DNA of 5,453 bases, taken from assembly GCA_015494675.1 (NCBI GenBank), contig WGAW01000160.1, positions 1 through 5,453 on the forward strand, written 5' to 3'. Shown piece by piece: positions 1-5,383 of the stretch. Each line of letters begins with the position of its first letter. Position 1 is the stretch's first letter. Origin of the DNA: Hydrogenimonas sp. GTDB taxonomy: Bacteria; Campylobacterota; Campylobacteria; Campylobacterales; Hydrogenimonadaceae. The position numbers and the translations under genes are program-made. The notes beneath the pieces were generated by a model. It saw only the letters and a program-made list of their open reading frames with translations. It had not been told where the DNA came from and did not search any database.

Positions 1-1153
1 GCGGGCGGTTTCTGAAGCTGCTTATGATGGCGGCGATTATGGCGAGGTCTGCGGCGGGTTCGTTTATCTTTATGCCGCCCGCTATGTTTACGAAGACGTC
101 GTACTGGTTGAAAGGGAGATCGAGCTTCTTTTCCAGCAGTGCCAGCAGCATCGTCAGGCGGCTGGCGTCGTAGCCCGTGGTGGAGCGTTTTGGGTTTCCG
201 TAGCCGCTTTCTGCCACGAGTGCCTGCACCTCTATGACCAGCGGTCTGGTCCCTTCCATTATGACGGTAACGGCGCTTCCGGCCTGTGGTTTGCCGCGGC
301 TGAAGAACCTGCCGGCTATATCTTTGGCGCTTACCAACCCCTCGTGGGTCATCTCGAATATTCCCACTTCGCTGGTGCTTCCGAAGCGGTTTTTAAAGGC
401 TCTTAGCATCCGTATCTCTCTGCTTGCGTCTCCTTCGAAGTACAAAACCGTATCTACCATGTGTTCGAGCACCCTCGGGCCGGCGATGGAGCCCTCTTTG
501 GTGATGTGGCCTATGATAAAGACCGGTATCTGCTTCTCTTTCGCCATCCTCATCAGGTCGAAGGTTATGGTGCGTACCTGCGTGACGCTGCCGGGGGCCG
601 AGGGTATGGAGTCGGAGTAGAGGGTCTGGATGGAGTCGATGATGATGAGGTCGTAGCTTTTTTGAGAAACCTCCGCCATCACCGCTTCGAGGCGTATCTC
701 GGGCAGCAGGTAGAGCGACTCGTGGTTGGCTCCGAGGCGGTTTGCTCGCATCTTTATCTGTGCTCCCGACTCTTCGCCGCTTACATAGAGCACCTTGCCG
801 TTTCGTTTGGCCAGATTTCCGCCTATTTTAAGTAGCAGTGTAGATTTGCCGATTCCGGGGCTTCCGCCGATAAGCACGAGCGAGCCGGGCACTATGCCGC
901 CTCCAAGAACGAGGTCGAGTTCGCTGTCACCGCTCGTGAAGCGGATAACCTCCTCCTCTTCGATCTGTGTGATAGGCTTCGCTTTGGGTGCGGAGCCTGT
1001 AGTCTGCGAAACCTCGGCCAATACTTTGCGCTGCTCTTCGGAGAGCTCGATGAAGCTCTCCCATGCGCCGCAGTTCGGGCATTTGCCCATCCACTTGGCA
1101 CTCTGCATTCCGCACGCCTGGCACTCGAACAGCGGGCTCTTCTTTTTAGCCAT
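1..1153 (-). CDS. radA: DNA repair protein RadA (Sms), C-terminus cut by window edge
   Basis: RadA is a RecA-like ATPase and DNA helicase that helps process branched recombination intermediates in the cytoplasm. About 384 residues are visible. An N-terminal four-cysteine zinc finger (C10, C13, C24, C27, in FECQACG...GKCPNCGAW) comes first. The RecA-type core follows, with Walker A GGSPGIGKST near residues 95-104, Walker B LIIIDSIQT near 168-176, and the RadA-specific KNRFG motif near 253-257. The Lon-like C-terminal domain is entered (QALVAESGYGNPKR, INEPAADLAI). Family members are about 450-460 residues, so roughly 60-75 residues lie beyond position 1. The ATG at 1151-1153 is preceded by AGAGGAG (1164-1170 on the minus strand) with a 10-base spacer. 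The first 8 bases overlap the end of ftsY, which suggests translational coupling. No frameshift is seen. Identification is secure. Confidence 0.97.
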   Translation of the reverse strand, partial: MAKKKSPLFECQACGMQSAKWMGKCPNCGAWESFIELSEEQRKVLAEVSQTTGSAPKAKPITQIEEEEVIRFTSGDSELDLVLGGGIVPGSLVLIGGSPGIGKSTLLLKIGGNLAKRNGKVLYVSGEESGAQIKMRANRLGANHESLYLLPEIRLEAVMAEVSQKSYDLIIIDSIQTLYSDSIPSAPGSVTQVRTITFDLMRMAKEKQIPVFIIGHITKEGSIAGPRVLEHMVDTVLYFEGDASREIRMLRAFKNRFGSTSEVGIFEMTHEGLVSAKDIAGRFFSRGKPQAGSAVTVIMEGTRPLVIEVQALVAESGYGNPKRSTTGYDASRLTMLLALLEKKLDLPFNQYDVFVNIAGGIKINEPAADLAIIAAIISSFRNRP

Positions 1154-2276
1154 CTGCGGCAAGCTCCTCTGCTCTGAAGCTTTTTAGAACGTTTCCGCCG
1201 TTGTCTATCACCTCTACGGAGTCGGTTGCGGGATTTGGCCGAAGCCTGAATGTTTCGCCGCTCGATCCGCTCTTTACGAAGTGTTTGGAGAGCATGTCGT
1301 AGCCTTCTGCGTCAAGCAGTTTTTCGAGCTTTTTTATCTGATCTTCCGTCAGGTTCCGCACATCTACATTGTGCAGTTTTCCCGAAGAGGGAACCTCGGC
1401 GCTCTCTTCTATGAAGATGGCATCGAGAATCGTATTTACAAACTCTTTGGGGTCGAAAGGTATCAGATCTTCGGCCTTCTCCCCGACACCTACGTAGTAG
1501 ATGGGCAGTTTGAGCTCTTCGGCGATGCTAAAGAGCGCTCCCCCCTTGGCGGTGCCGTCGAGCTTGGTGATGATGATGCCGTCAATCTCTATCATCTCGT
1601 TGAAGGCTTTCGCCTGGTTTATAGCGCTGTTGCCCTGTGTGCCGTCGAGTATGAGTATCTTTCTGTGCGGTGCGCCATCCATAGCCTTGGAGCAGACGCG
1701 GACGATCTTTTTGAGCTCTTCGGCGAGGTTGGTCTGAGTGTGGAGCCGCCCGGCGGTGTCTATGATGACACGGTCTATTCCCTTCGCTTTGGCCGAGCTT
1801 ATGGCGTCGTAGGCGACGGCGGATGGGTCGTGCCCCTGTTTAGTGTATACAATGGGAACATCGAGCTTGTCGGCCCATCTTTTAAGCTGCTCTATGGCGG
1901 CCGCCCTGAAGGTGTCGGCCGCACCGAGCAGTACGGTTTTGCCTTCGCTCTTGTACTTTTGGGCGAGCTTGGCGATCGTCGTGGTCTTTCCGGCGCCGTT
2001 TACCCCCACTATCAGCTCGACAAACGGTTTCTTATCGTCCGGTTCTATCTTTTCGGTGCGGTAGATAAAGAGCGATATGAGCGTGTTGTAGAGCTGTGTC
2101 CTGTTTATCTTTTCGGGTAGCGAATCGATGATCTTCTCTACAAGATCGTAGCTTACGTCGGCTTCGAGAAGAAGATCTTCGAGCTCTTCGGACGAGATCT
2201 TTTCGCGCTTTTGCGGTTCGGCCGACTGTATCGCATCTATGGTCTTTTTAAGACCCTTTTTCAAAAAACCGAACAT
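1146..2276 (-). CDS. ftsY: Signal recognition particle receptor FtsY with an unusual C-terminal extension
   Basis: FtsY is the membrane-associated GTPase that receives ribosome-SRP complexes and hands nascent membrane proteins to SecYEG. The 376-residue product starts MFGFLKKGLKK, a short amphipathic basic helix likely to bind the membrane; the long acidic A domain of E. coli is absent. The N domain follows (about 20-80), then the G domain: G1 GVNGAGKT (91-98), G2 DTFRAAA (121-127), G3 DTAGR (173-177), G4 TKLD (237-240) and GVGEKAEDL (263-271). The core is complete at about residue 291, where FtsY proteins normally stop. About 85 further residues continue in frame: a helix-prone part (TEDQIKKLEKLL) and a possible beta-hairpin (SVEVIDNGGNVLKSF). 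The start at 2276 is chosen because it matches the family N-terminus. It is preceded by AAGGAAG (2287-2293) and overlaps the upstream stop codon by one base (TAATG). An in-frame start at 2621 would only add residues encoded inside the upstream gene. Confidence 0.97.
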   Translation of the reverse strand: MFGFLKKGLKKTIDAIQSAEPQKREKISSEELEDLLLEADVSYDLVEKIIDSLPEKINRTQLYNTLISLFIYRTEKIEPDDKKPFVELIVGVNGAGKTTTIAKLAQKYKSEGKTVLLGAADTFRAAAIEQLKRWADKLDVPIVYTKQGHDPSAVAYDAISSAKAKGIDRVIIDTAGRLHTQTNLAEELKKIVRVCSKAMDGAPHRKILILDGTQGNSAINQAKAFNEMIEIDGIIITKLDGTAKGGALFSIAEELKLPIYYVGVGEKAEDLIPFDPKEFVNTILDAIFIEESAEVPSSGKLHNVDVRNLTEDQIKKLEKLLDAEGYDMLSKHFVKSGSSGETFRLRPNPATDSVEVIDNGGNVLKSFRAEELAADG

Positions 2277-2845
2277 TACTTGCCTGCTTCCTTGAGTGCA
2301 TCTTTTATGTCGCTCTCGAGCATCTCTTCGGGTACCATGCCTATGTAGTGGCGGAAATATTTTCCCTTCACGAAAAGCACCGTCATCGGTATCGGGAAGT
2401 TTCGGGGCTGGTGCAGCATATCGGCCGTTTCGGACGCCAGCTTCATATTTGCGGGCGAGTTGGAAACGAAATAGTCTATTTCGTGCTCCTCTTTGAACCT
2501 CTTTACAACCCTGTTCGGAATGTTCTCTTCGACCAAAACGGCGACCACACTCATTTTGCCGGCATATTTCTTCTGCAGACTCACGAGGTGCGGAATCTCC
2601 GCTTTGCAGGGCGGGCACCATGTGGCAAAGAAGTTCAGCAGTACGACCGGCTCACCGACACTAAAAGAGATCCCTTCGTCGTTGAGTGTCGCTTTTATCG
2701 TTTCGTTCAGATCTCTCAAGATAAAAGCCGCCGGTTTCTCTTCCGTTTTTTCGCTCTTTACGCTCTCATCTTTCTTTTCGCCGCAGCCCGTTAAAAGCAG
2801 CGCCGTTACGGCTACGGCGCATATGGAGATCAACTTTAGATTCAT
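2276..2845 (-). CDS. TlpA/ResA-like thioredoxin-fold lipoprotein (thiol:disulfide oxidoreductase)
   Basis: The 189-residue product begins with a lipoprotein signal peptide: MNLKLIS, a hydrophobic stretch, then lipobox LTGC with the lipidated cysteine at C21. A short charged linker (GEKKDESVKSEKTEEK) follows, so the protein should be membrane-anchored and face the periplasm. The thioredoxin domain covers about 40-189, with active site WCPPC (76-80) and the expected cis-proline P153 in FPIPMTVLF. The family (TlpA, ResA, CcmG) keeps cysteines reduced, most often those of apocytochrome c before haem attachment. A homologue I recall next to ftsY in C. jejuni (Cj1207c) has been linked to this process; the exact substrate here is inferred. 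The ATG at 2843-2845 has AAAAGGG (2855-2861) nine bases upstream. It is the first gene of the leftward operon, and its stop codon overlaps the ftsY start by one base. Confidence 0.92.
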   Translation of the reverse strand: MNLKLISICAVAVTALLLTGCGEKKDESVKSEKTEEKPAAFILRDLNETIKATLNDEGISFSVGEPVVLLNFFATWCPPCKAEIPHLVSLQKKYAGKMSVVAVLVEENIPNRVVKRFKEEHEIDYFVSNSPANMKLASETADMLHQPRNFPIPMTVLFVKGKYFRHYIGMVPEEMLESDIKDALKEAGK

Positions 2846-2849
2846 AAGC

Positions 2850-2877
2850 TTGTACCCTTTTAATAATTTGTTAAAAT
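2850..2877 (+). promoter_or_regulatory. Candidate sigma-70 promoter for cyclo-ligase and rny
   Basis: An extended -10 element, TTTGTTAAAAT (2867-2877), has the TGN spacing before TAAAAT. A weak -35-like TTGTAC lies at 2850-2855, 16 bases upstream. Transcription would start near 2884, leaving about 25 bases before the TTG start codon. It overlaps the leftward promoter region, so each transcript would run through the other's promoter. Confidence 0.5.
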
Positions 2878-2884
2878 AGAGCCC

Positions 2885-2898
2885 ATTATATTCAAAAA
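2885..2898 (-). promoter_or_regulatory. Candidate sigma-70 promoter for the leftward operon
   Basis: On the minus strand the sequence reads TTTTTGAATATAAT, with a perfect TATAAT at 2885-2890 and an upstream T-run ending in TG. This resembles the Campylobacterota housekeeping promoter, in which a T-rich element ending in G precedes the -10 box and the -35 box is poorly conserved. Transcription would start near 2878, giving a leader of about 33 bases that includes the AAAAGGG ribosome binding site of the thioredoxin gene. The TG is two bases, not one, from the hexamer. Confidence 0.6.
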
Positions 2899-2900
2899 GG
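2895..2900 (+). promoter_or_regulatory. Ribosome binding site that supports a TTG start
   Basis: AAAAGG at 2895-2900 lies eight bases before the TTG at 2909. This decides the start of the cyclo-ligase gene: no ATG is available upstream in frame before the stop at 2864-2866, and the first internal ATG falls well inside the conserved N-terminal region. Confidence 0.65.
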
Positions 2901-2908
2901 CCTTAAAC

Positions 2909-3502
2909 TTGGAAAAGCGGATATTCAGGAGCATCTGTTTGAAACGGCTTGAAAAGGCTGCCAAAAGCGGCAAAAAGCGGCGCAGTCGCATCGTGGCGAG
3001 GCGGGTCGAGCGTATTATTGAAAGATATAATCCGAGCTCCGTTCTGCTCTATATGCCGATGGCGCACGAGCCGGATATCAGGGAGCTCTTCAGAAGGCTG
3101 TCGCGCAGGCGTAAAATATACGTTCCGTTTATGGAAGGAGAAAGTTTCAAGGTGGTACAATATAGACTGCCTCTGCGAAAAAAACGCTTTGGCATAATTG
3201 AGCCGAATAATTCACATTTTTATCTGCCGAAAATAGAGATGGCGGTCGTTCCGGTCGTGGGGGTTGACGGAAAGATGCGCCGAATAGGATTTGGAAAAGG
3301 TATGTACGACAGGTTTTTTGCATCGTTGAAGAAGAGGCCGACAACACTGTTTGTGCAGCTTTTTAAGTGTTATACCAAAGAGATTGTAACCGATAGTTTC
3401 GATATCGAGGCAGACTACTATATAACCCCCGAAGATATTATAGTCCGAGGGAAACGATATGCTGACAGAGATTTTGATAGGAGGTGCCGCGGCAACCGTT
3501 AG
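2909..3502 (+). CDS. 5-formyltetrahydrofolate cyclo-ligase (MTHFS family)
   Basis: This cytoplasmic enzyme converts 5-formyltetrahydrofolate to 5,10-methenyltetrahydrofolate using ATP, returning a dead-end folate to the one-carbon pool. The 197-residue product fits the family length. Family marks include a basic N-terminal helix region (EKRIFRSICLKRL), MPMAHEPDIREL (50-60) with a glutamate in the folate pocket, YVPFMEG (71-77), FGIIEP (94-99), and the signature VVPVVGVDGKMRRIGFGKGMYDRF (113-136). In that signature GFGKGMYDR replaces the commoner GYGGGYYDR. The last conserved segment is ADYYITPEDI (168-177). The start is TTG, chosen by ribosome binding site spacing and by match to the family N-terminus. 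The tail of about 20 residues is very basic (IIVRGKRYADRDFDRRCRGNR); its last 14 codons are shared with the start of rny in another frame. The 44-base overlap implies coupled translation. Confidence 0.93.
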   Translation: MEKRIFRSICLKRLEKAAKSGKKRRSRIVARRVERIIERYNPSSVLLYMPMAHEPDIRELFRRLSRRRKIYVPFMEGESFKVVQYRLPLRKKRFGIIEPNNSHFYLPKIEMAVVPVVGVDGKMRRIGFGKGMYDRFFASLKKRPTTLFVQLFKCYTKEIVTDSFDIEADYYITPEDIIVRGKRYADRDFDRRCRGNR

Positions 3503-5027
3503 CGGGGTTGCAGCATTTTTTATAACAAGAAAGATAGACGCTTCGAAGTACGACATCTATGTGGAGCAGGCCAGGGCGAAGGCCAAAGCCATAGAGCATG
3601 AAGCGGAGGTCGTCCTTCAAAACGCCAAGCTCAAAGTGGCGGAAGCGGAGCTGGAGGCTAAGCAGAAGTACGAGGAGGAGCTCGAGCGTGTAAACAGCGA
3701 GTTCAAGAACCGTATGGCGCAGCTCGACAAAAGAGAGGAGAAGCTAACTTACAGACTCGAAAACGAGCTCAAACTGGCGGCCGAAGAGAGAGAGGAGATA
3801 AAGAGAGAGAGGGCGGAGATCAATGCCCTGCGCGAGAGGCTCGATTCGCTCAAAAGCGAATACGAGACAAAACGCGAAGAGGCGCTGAAGGTTCTGGAGC
3901 GGGCCTCCGGCCTGACTACCGAAGAGGCGAAAGAGCTTGTCCTCAAAGAGGCCGAAGAGGATGCGCGAGGCGAGATAGCGCATATCGTGCGAAAGTACGA
4001 AGCCGAAGCGAAGATAGAGGCCAAGCGGAAAGCGAACTACATTCTGGCACAGGCGACTACGCGCTTTGCCGGCGAGTTCGCCGCTGAAAGGCTCATAAAT
4101 GTCGTGCATCTTCCCGACGACGAGCTTAAAGGGCGGATCATCGGCAAAGAGGGGCGTAATATCAAGACGCTCGAGATGCTGCTTGGTGTGGATATCATAA
4201 TAGACGATACACCGGGTGCGATAATATTGAGCAGCTTCAACCTTTACCGCCGCGCAATAGCCACAAGAACGATAGAACTTCTGATAGAAGACGGCCGCAT
4301 ACAGCCTGCGCGCATAGAGGAGATCTACGAGAAGGTCACCGAAGAGTTCGAGCAGAAGGTACTCGAAGAGGGTGAACAGATTGTGGTGGATCTGGGCCTT
4401 TCGTCCATGCATCCCGAGATAGTCAAACTGATAGGCCGTCTGCGCTACCGCGCAAGCTACGGACAGAACGCTCTGGGGCACTCGCTGGAGGTGGCCCACC
4501 TGGCCGGGATTATGGCCGCAGAGATGGGCGGAGACGATGTACTTGCCAGGCGTGCCGGAATACTGCACGATATCGGCAAGGCGCTGACACACGAGTATGC
4601 CGGAAGCCACGTCGATCTGGGTGCCGAGATATGCAAACGCTACAAGGAGGACCCGGTAGTCATAAACGCCATCTATGCGCACCACGGCCATGAGGAGCCC
4701 GTAAGCGTAGAGTCTGCGGCGGTATGTGCGGCCGACACACTCTCGGCCGCCAGACCGGGGGCGAGGCGCGAGGTGCTCGAAAGCTTCCTCAAAAGGGTCA
4801 AGGAGATAGAAGAGATAGCCACATCCAAACCGGGAGTTCACCACGCCTACGCCATAAACGCAGGGCGAGAGGTGAGGGTGATAGTGAACGCTTCACTCAT
4901 AAACGACGACGAAGCCGTCCTCCTAAGCAAAGAGATTTCGGAAGATATAGAAAAAAGTGTACAATATCCGGGAGAGATAAAAGTGAACGTCATTCGCGAG
5001 ACCCGGGCGATAAACTATGCCCGGTAA
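3459..5027 (+). CDS. rny: Ribonuclease Y (membrane-anchored endoribonuclease)
   Basis: RNase Y starts mRNA decay by endonucleolytic cuts while tethered to the inner membrane. The 522-residue product has the standard order of domains. An N-terminal membrane helix (about 4-23, EILIGGAAATVSGVAAFFIT) is followed by a long charged coiled coil (about 28-200, rich in Glu, Lys, Arg and Ala). A KH RNA-binding domain contains GRIIGKEGRNIKTLE (225-239). The HD domain contains H341, the HD pair H370-D371 in ILHDIGKA, HHGHEE (408-413) and D426 in AADTLSA. The protein ends in the typical VIRETRAINYAR. Length matches the family. The ATG at 3459 has GAGGG (3447-3451) seven bases upstream, and the gene starts inside the cyclo-ligase gene. 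Its final 22 codons are repeated downstream at 5151-5219; the gene itself is intact. Confidence 0.97.
   Translation: MLTEILIGGAAATVSGVAAFFITRKIDASKYDIYVEQARAKAKAIEHEAEVVLQNAKLKVAEAELEAKQKYEEELERVNSEFKNRMAQLDKREEKLTYRLENELKLAAEEREEIKRERAEINALRERLDSLKSEYETKREEALKVLERASGLTTEEAKELVLKEAEEDARGEIAHIVRKYEAEAKIEAKRKANYILAQATTRFAGEFAAERLINVVHLPDDELKGRIIGKEGRNIKTLEMLLGVDIIIDDTPGAIILSSFNLYRRAIATRTIELLIEDGRIQPARIEEIYEKVTEEFEQKVLEEGEQIVVDLGLSSMHPEIVKLIGRLRYRASYGQNALGHSLEVAHLAGIMAAEMGGDDVLARRAGILHDIGKALTHEYAGSHVDLGAEICKRYKEDPVVINAIYAHHGHEEPVSVESAAVCAADTLSAARPGARREVLESFLKRVKEIEEIATSKPGVHHAYAINAGREVRVIVNASLINDDEAVLLSKEISEDIEKSVQYPGEIKVNVIRETRAINYAR
5003..5024 (+). other. Hairpin over the rny stop codon region, copy 1
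   Basis: CCGGGC (5003-5008) pairs with GCCCGG (5019-5024) around a 10-base loop, directly before the TAA of rny. A run of six T lies at 5041-5046, about 16 bases beyond the stem, which is too far for a classical intrinsic terminator. It could still protect or help define the 3' end of the transcript. The same structure lies at 5195-5216 in copy 2. Confidence 0.5.
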
Positions 5028-5050
5028 TAAAGGTGCACACTTTTTTCAAA

Positions 5051-5073
5051 GGCGCAAGGCGCCGCGGGCCCGC
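5051..5073 (+). other. GGCGC-AAG-GCGCC hairpin followed by GCGGGCCCGC palindrome, copy 1
   Basis: A perfect 5-base stem with loop AAG (5051-5063) is followed at once by a 10-base perfect palindrome (5064-5073). Both are kept unchanged in copy 2 (5252-5264 and 5265-5274). No T-run follows on the plus strand, so this is not a standard terminator for rny. Function is unknown. Confidence 0.5.
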
Positions 5074-5078
5074 TGCCG

Positions 5079-5095
5079 AAGCGGACACAGCGTCA
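5079..5095 (+). repeat. Short direct repeat, copy A (17 bases)
   Basis: AAGCGGACACAGCGTCA occurs here and, identically, at 5367-5383. Nearby CGCnnnCGGCCGGAC follows copy A (5097-5111) but precedes copy B (5352-5366), so the modules are permuted between the two places. Confidence 0.85.
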
Positions 5096-5100
5096 GCGCA

Positions 5101-5124
5101 GCCGGCCGGACTTGTTCGGTCGGC
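5101..5124 (+). other. GC-rich imperfect hairpin between the two repeat copies
   Basis: GCCGGCCGGA pairs with TTCGGTCGGC over 10 positions, two of them G-U in RNA, around the loop CTTG. No T-run follows (GTAATC), so a rho-independent terminator is unlikely. It is the most stable-looking fold in the 75-base spacer 5076-5150. Confidence 0.45.
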
Positions 5125-5150
5125 GTAATCAAACAAGATGAAAACAGAGA

Positions 5151-5219
5151 GTACAATATCCGGGAGAGATAAAAGTAAATGTCATTCGCGAGACCCGGGC
5201 GATAAACTATGCCCGGTAA
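5151..5219 (+). pseudogene. Orphan 3' fragment of rny
   Basis: Read in the rny frame, this fragment encodes the same last 22 residues as rny (VQYPGEIKVNV...INYAR) followed by TAA. Two codons differ silently: Val509 is GTA instead of GTG and Asn510 is AAT instead of AAC. It has no start codon or ribosome binding site of its own in this frame, and the bases before it do not continue rny, so it should not be translated as RNase Y. It is best viewed as a duplicated or displaced gene end. Confidence 0.85.
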
Positions 5220-5276
5220 TAAAGATGTACACTTTTTTCAAATTTTTCAAAGGCGCAAGGCGCCGCGGGCCCGCTG
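5151..5276 (+). repeat. Long direct repeat, copy 2
   Basis: This segment matches 4959-5075 with four transitions and one 9-base insertion. The insertion is itself a micro-duplication: CTTTTTTCAAATTTTTCAAAGG here against CTTTTTTCAAAGG in copy 1. It retains the CCGGGC/GCCCGG hairpin, the T-run, the GGCGC-AAG-GCGCC hairpin and the GCGGGCCCGC palindrome. The distance between copy starts is 192 bases. Confidence 0.95.
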
Positions 5277-5291
5277 GGAGACGTCGGAATT

Positions 5292-5313
5292 GAAAGCGAA
5301 CTGCTTCGCTTTC
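5292..5313 (+). other. Perfect 9-base stem hairpin with CTGC loop
   Basis: GAAAGCGAA (5292-5300) and TTCGCTTTC (5305-5313) are exact reverse complements around a CTGC tetraloop. The structure lies in about 90 bases (5277-5366) that are present after copy 2 but absent from the equivalent place after copy 1. No T-run follows. Confidence 0.7.
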
Positions 5314-5329
5314 GCGGCATCGCACGCCG

Positions 5330-5356
5330 AGGCGGTTATGTGGTAAATATCCGCCT
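5330..5356 (+). other. Short hairpin with a candidate -10 element in its loop
   Basis: AGGCGG (5330-5335) pairs with CCGCCT (5351-5356). The loop contains TGGTAAATA (5341-5349), which fits an extended -10 element (TGN then TAAATA) and could start transcription near 5356 for the gene at 5433. No -35 box is visible, and the evidence is weak. Confidence 0.3.
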
Positions 5357-5366
5357 ACGGCCGGAC

Positions 5367-5383
5367 AAGCGGACACAGCGTCA
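5367..5383 (+). repeat. Short direct repeat, copy B (17 bases)
   Basis: This is an identical second copy of the 17-base element at 5079-5095. It lies just upstream of the leader of the next gene. TCGGTCG follows shortly after in both places (5116-5122 and 5390-5396), which suggests that the spacer between the long repeats and the leader of the next gene share ancestry. Confidence 0.85.

Larger units (their letters stand above)
2846..2908. promoter_or_regulatory. Divergent intergenic control region
   Basis: These 63 bases separate the starts of the leftward thioredoxin-ftsY-radA operon and the rightward cyclo-ligase-rny operon. They are A+T-rich compared with the flanking genes and hold a candidate -10 element on each strand, listed separately, plus both ribosome binding sites. 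No palindromic operator or riboswitch-like fold was seen, and the leaders would be only about 25-35 bases long. Confidence 0.75.
4959..5075 (+). repeat. Long direct repeat, copy 1 (rny 3' end plus downstream DNA)
   Basis: This 117-base segment begins exactly at rny codon 501 and includes the stop codon plus 48 bases of downstream DNA, ending in GCGGGCCCGCTG. It recurs at 5151-5276 with four substitutions, at 4985, 4988, 5033 and 5036 of this copy. Each is G or C here and A or T in copy 2. Copy 2 also has a 9-base insertion. The identity was read directly by aligning the two stretches. Confidence 0.95.

Noticed and set aside
1281..2120. A 279-codon open frame on the plus strand
   Set aside because: It is antisense to ftsY, whose protein sequence is clearly conserved. 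The composition looks like a mirror of codon use.
2277..2621. An upstream in-frame start that would extend ftsY by 115 residues
   Set aside because: The added residues lie wholly within the thioredoxin gene in another frame and look unlike any FtsY N-terminal domain. MFGFLKKGLKK is the family-like start, with a ribosome binding site.
3744..4844. A 366-codon open frame on the minus strand
   Set aside because: It is antisense to rny and matches no family I recognise. Long antisense frames are common opposite coiled-coil genes.
5025..5047. A classical rho-independent terminator for rny
   Set aside because: The T-run at 5041-5046 has no strong stem directly before it: the nearest perfect stem ends at 5024, and AAAG...CTTT gives only four pairs.
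5138..5293. A 51-codon open frame across repeat copy 2 (MKTESTISG...)
   Set aside because: It has no ribosome binding site, reads the rny-derived DNA out of frame, and its closest match is the same shadow frame in copy 1.
5182..5376. A 64-codon open frame on the minus strand
   Set aside because: It crosses repeat copy 2 and hairpins, has no recognisable domain, and no ribosome binding site was noted.
4959..5383. A CRISPR array or regular tandem array
   Set aside because: There are only two copies of each repeat, with unequal spacing and part of a coding gene in the long one.
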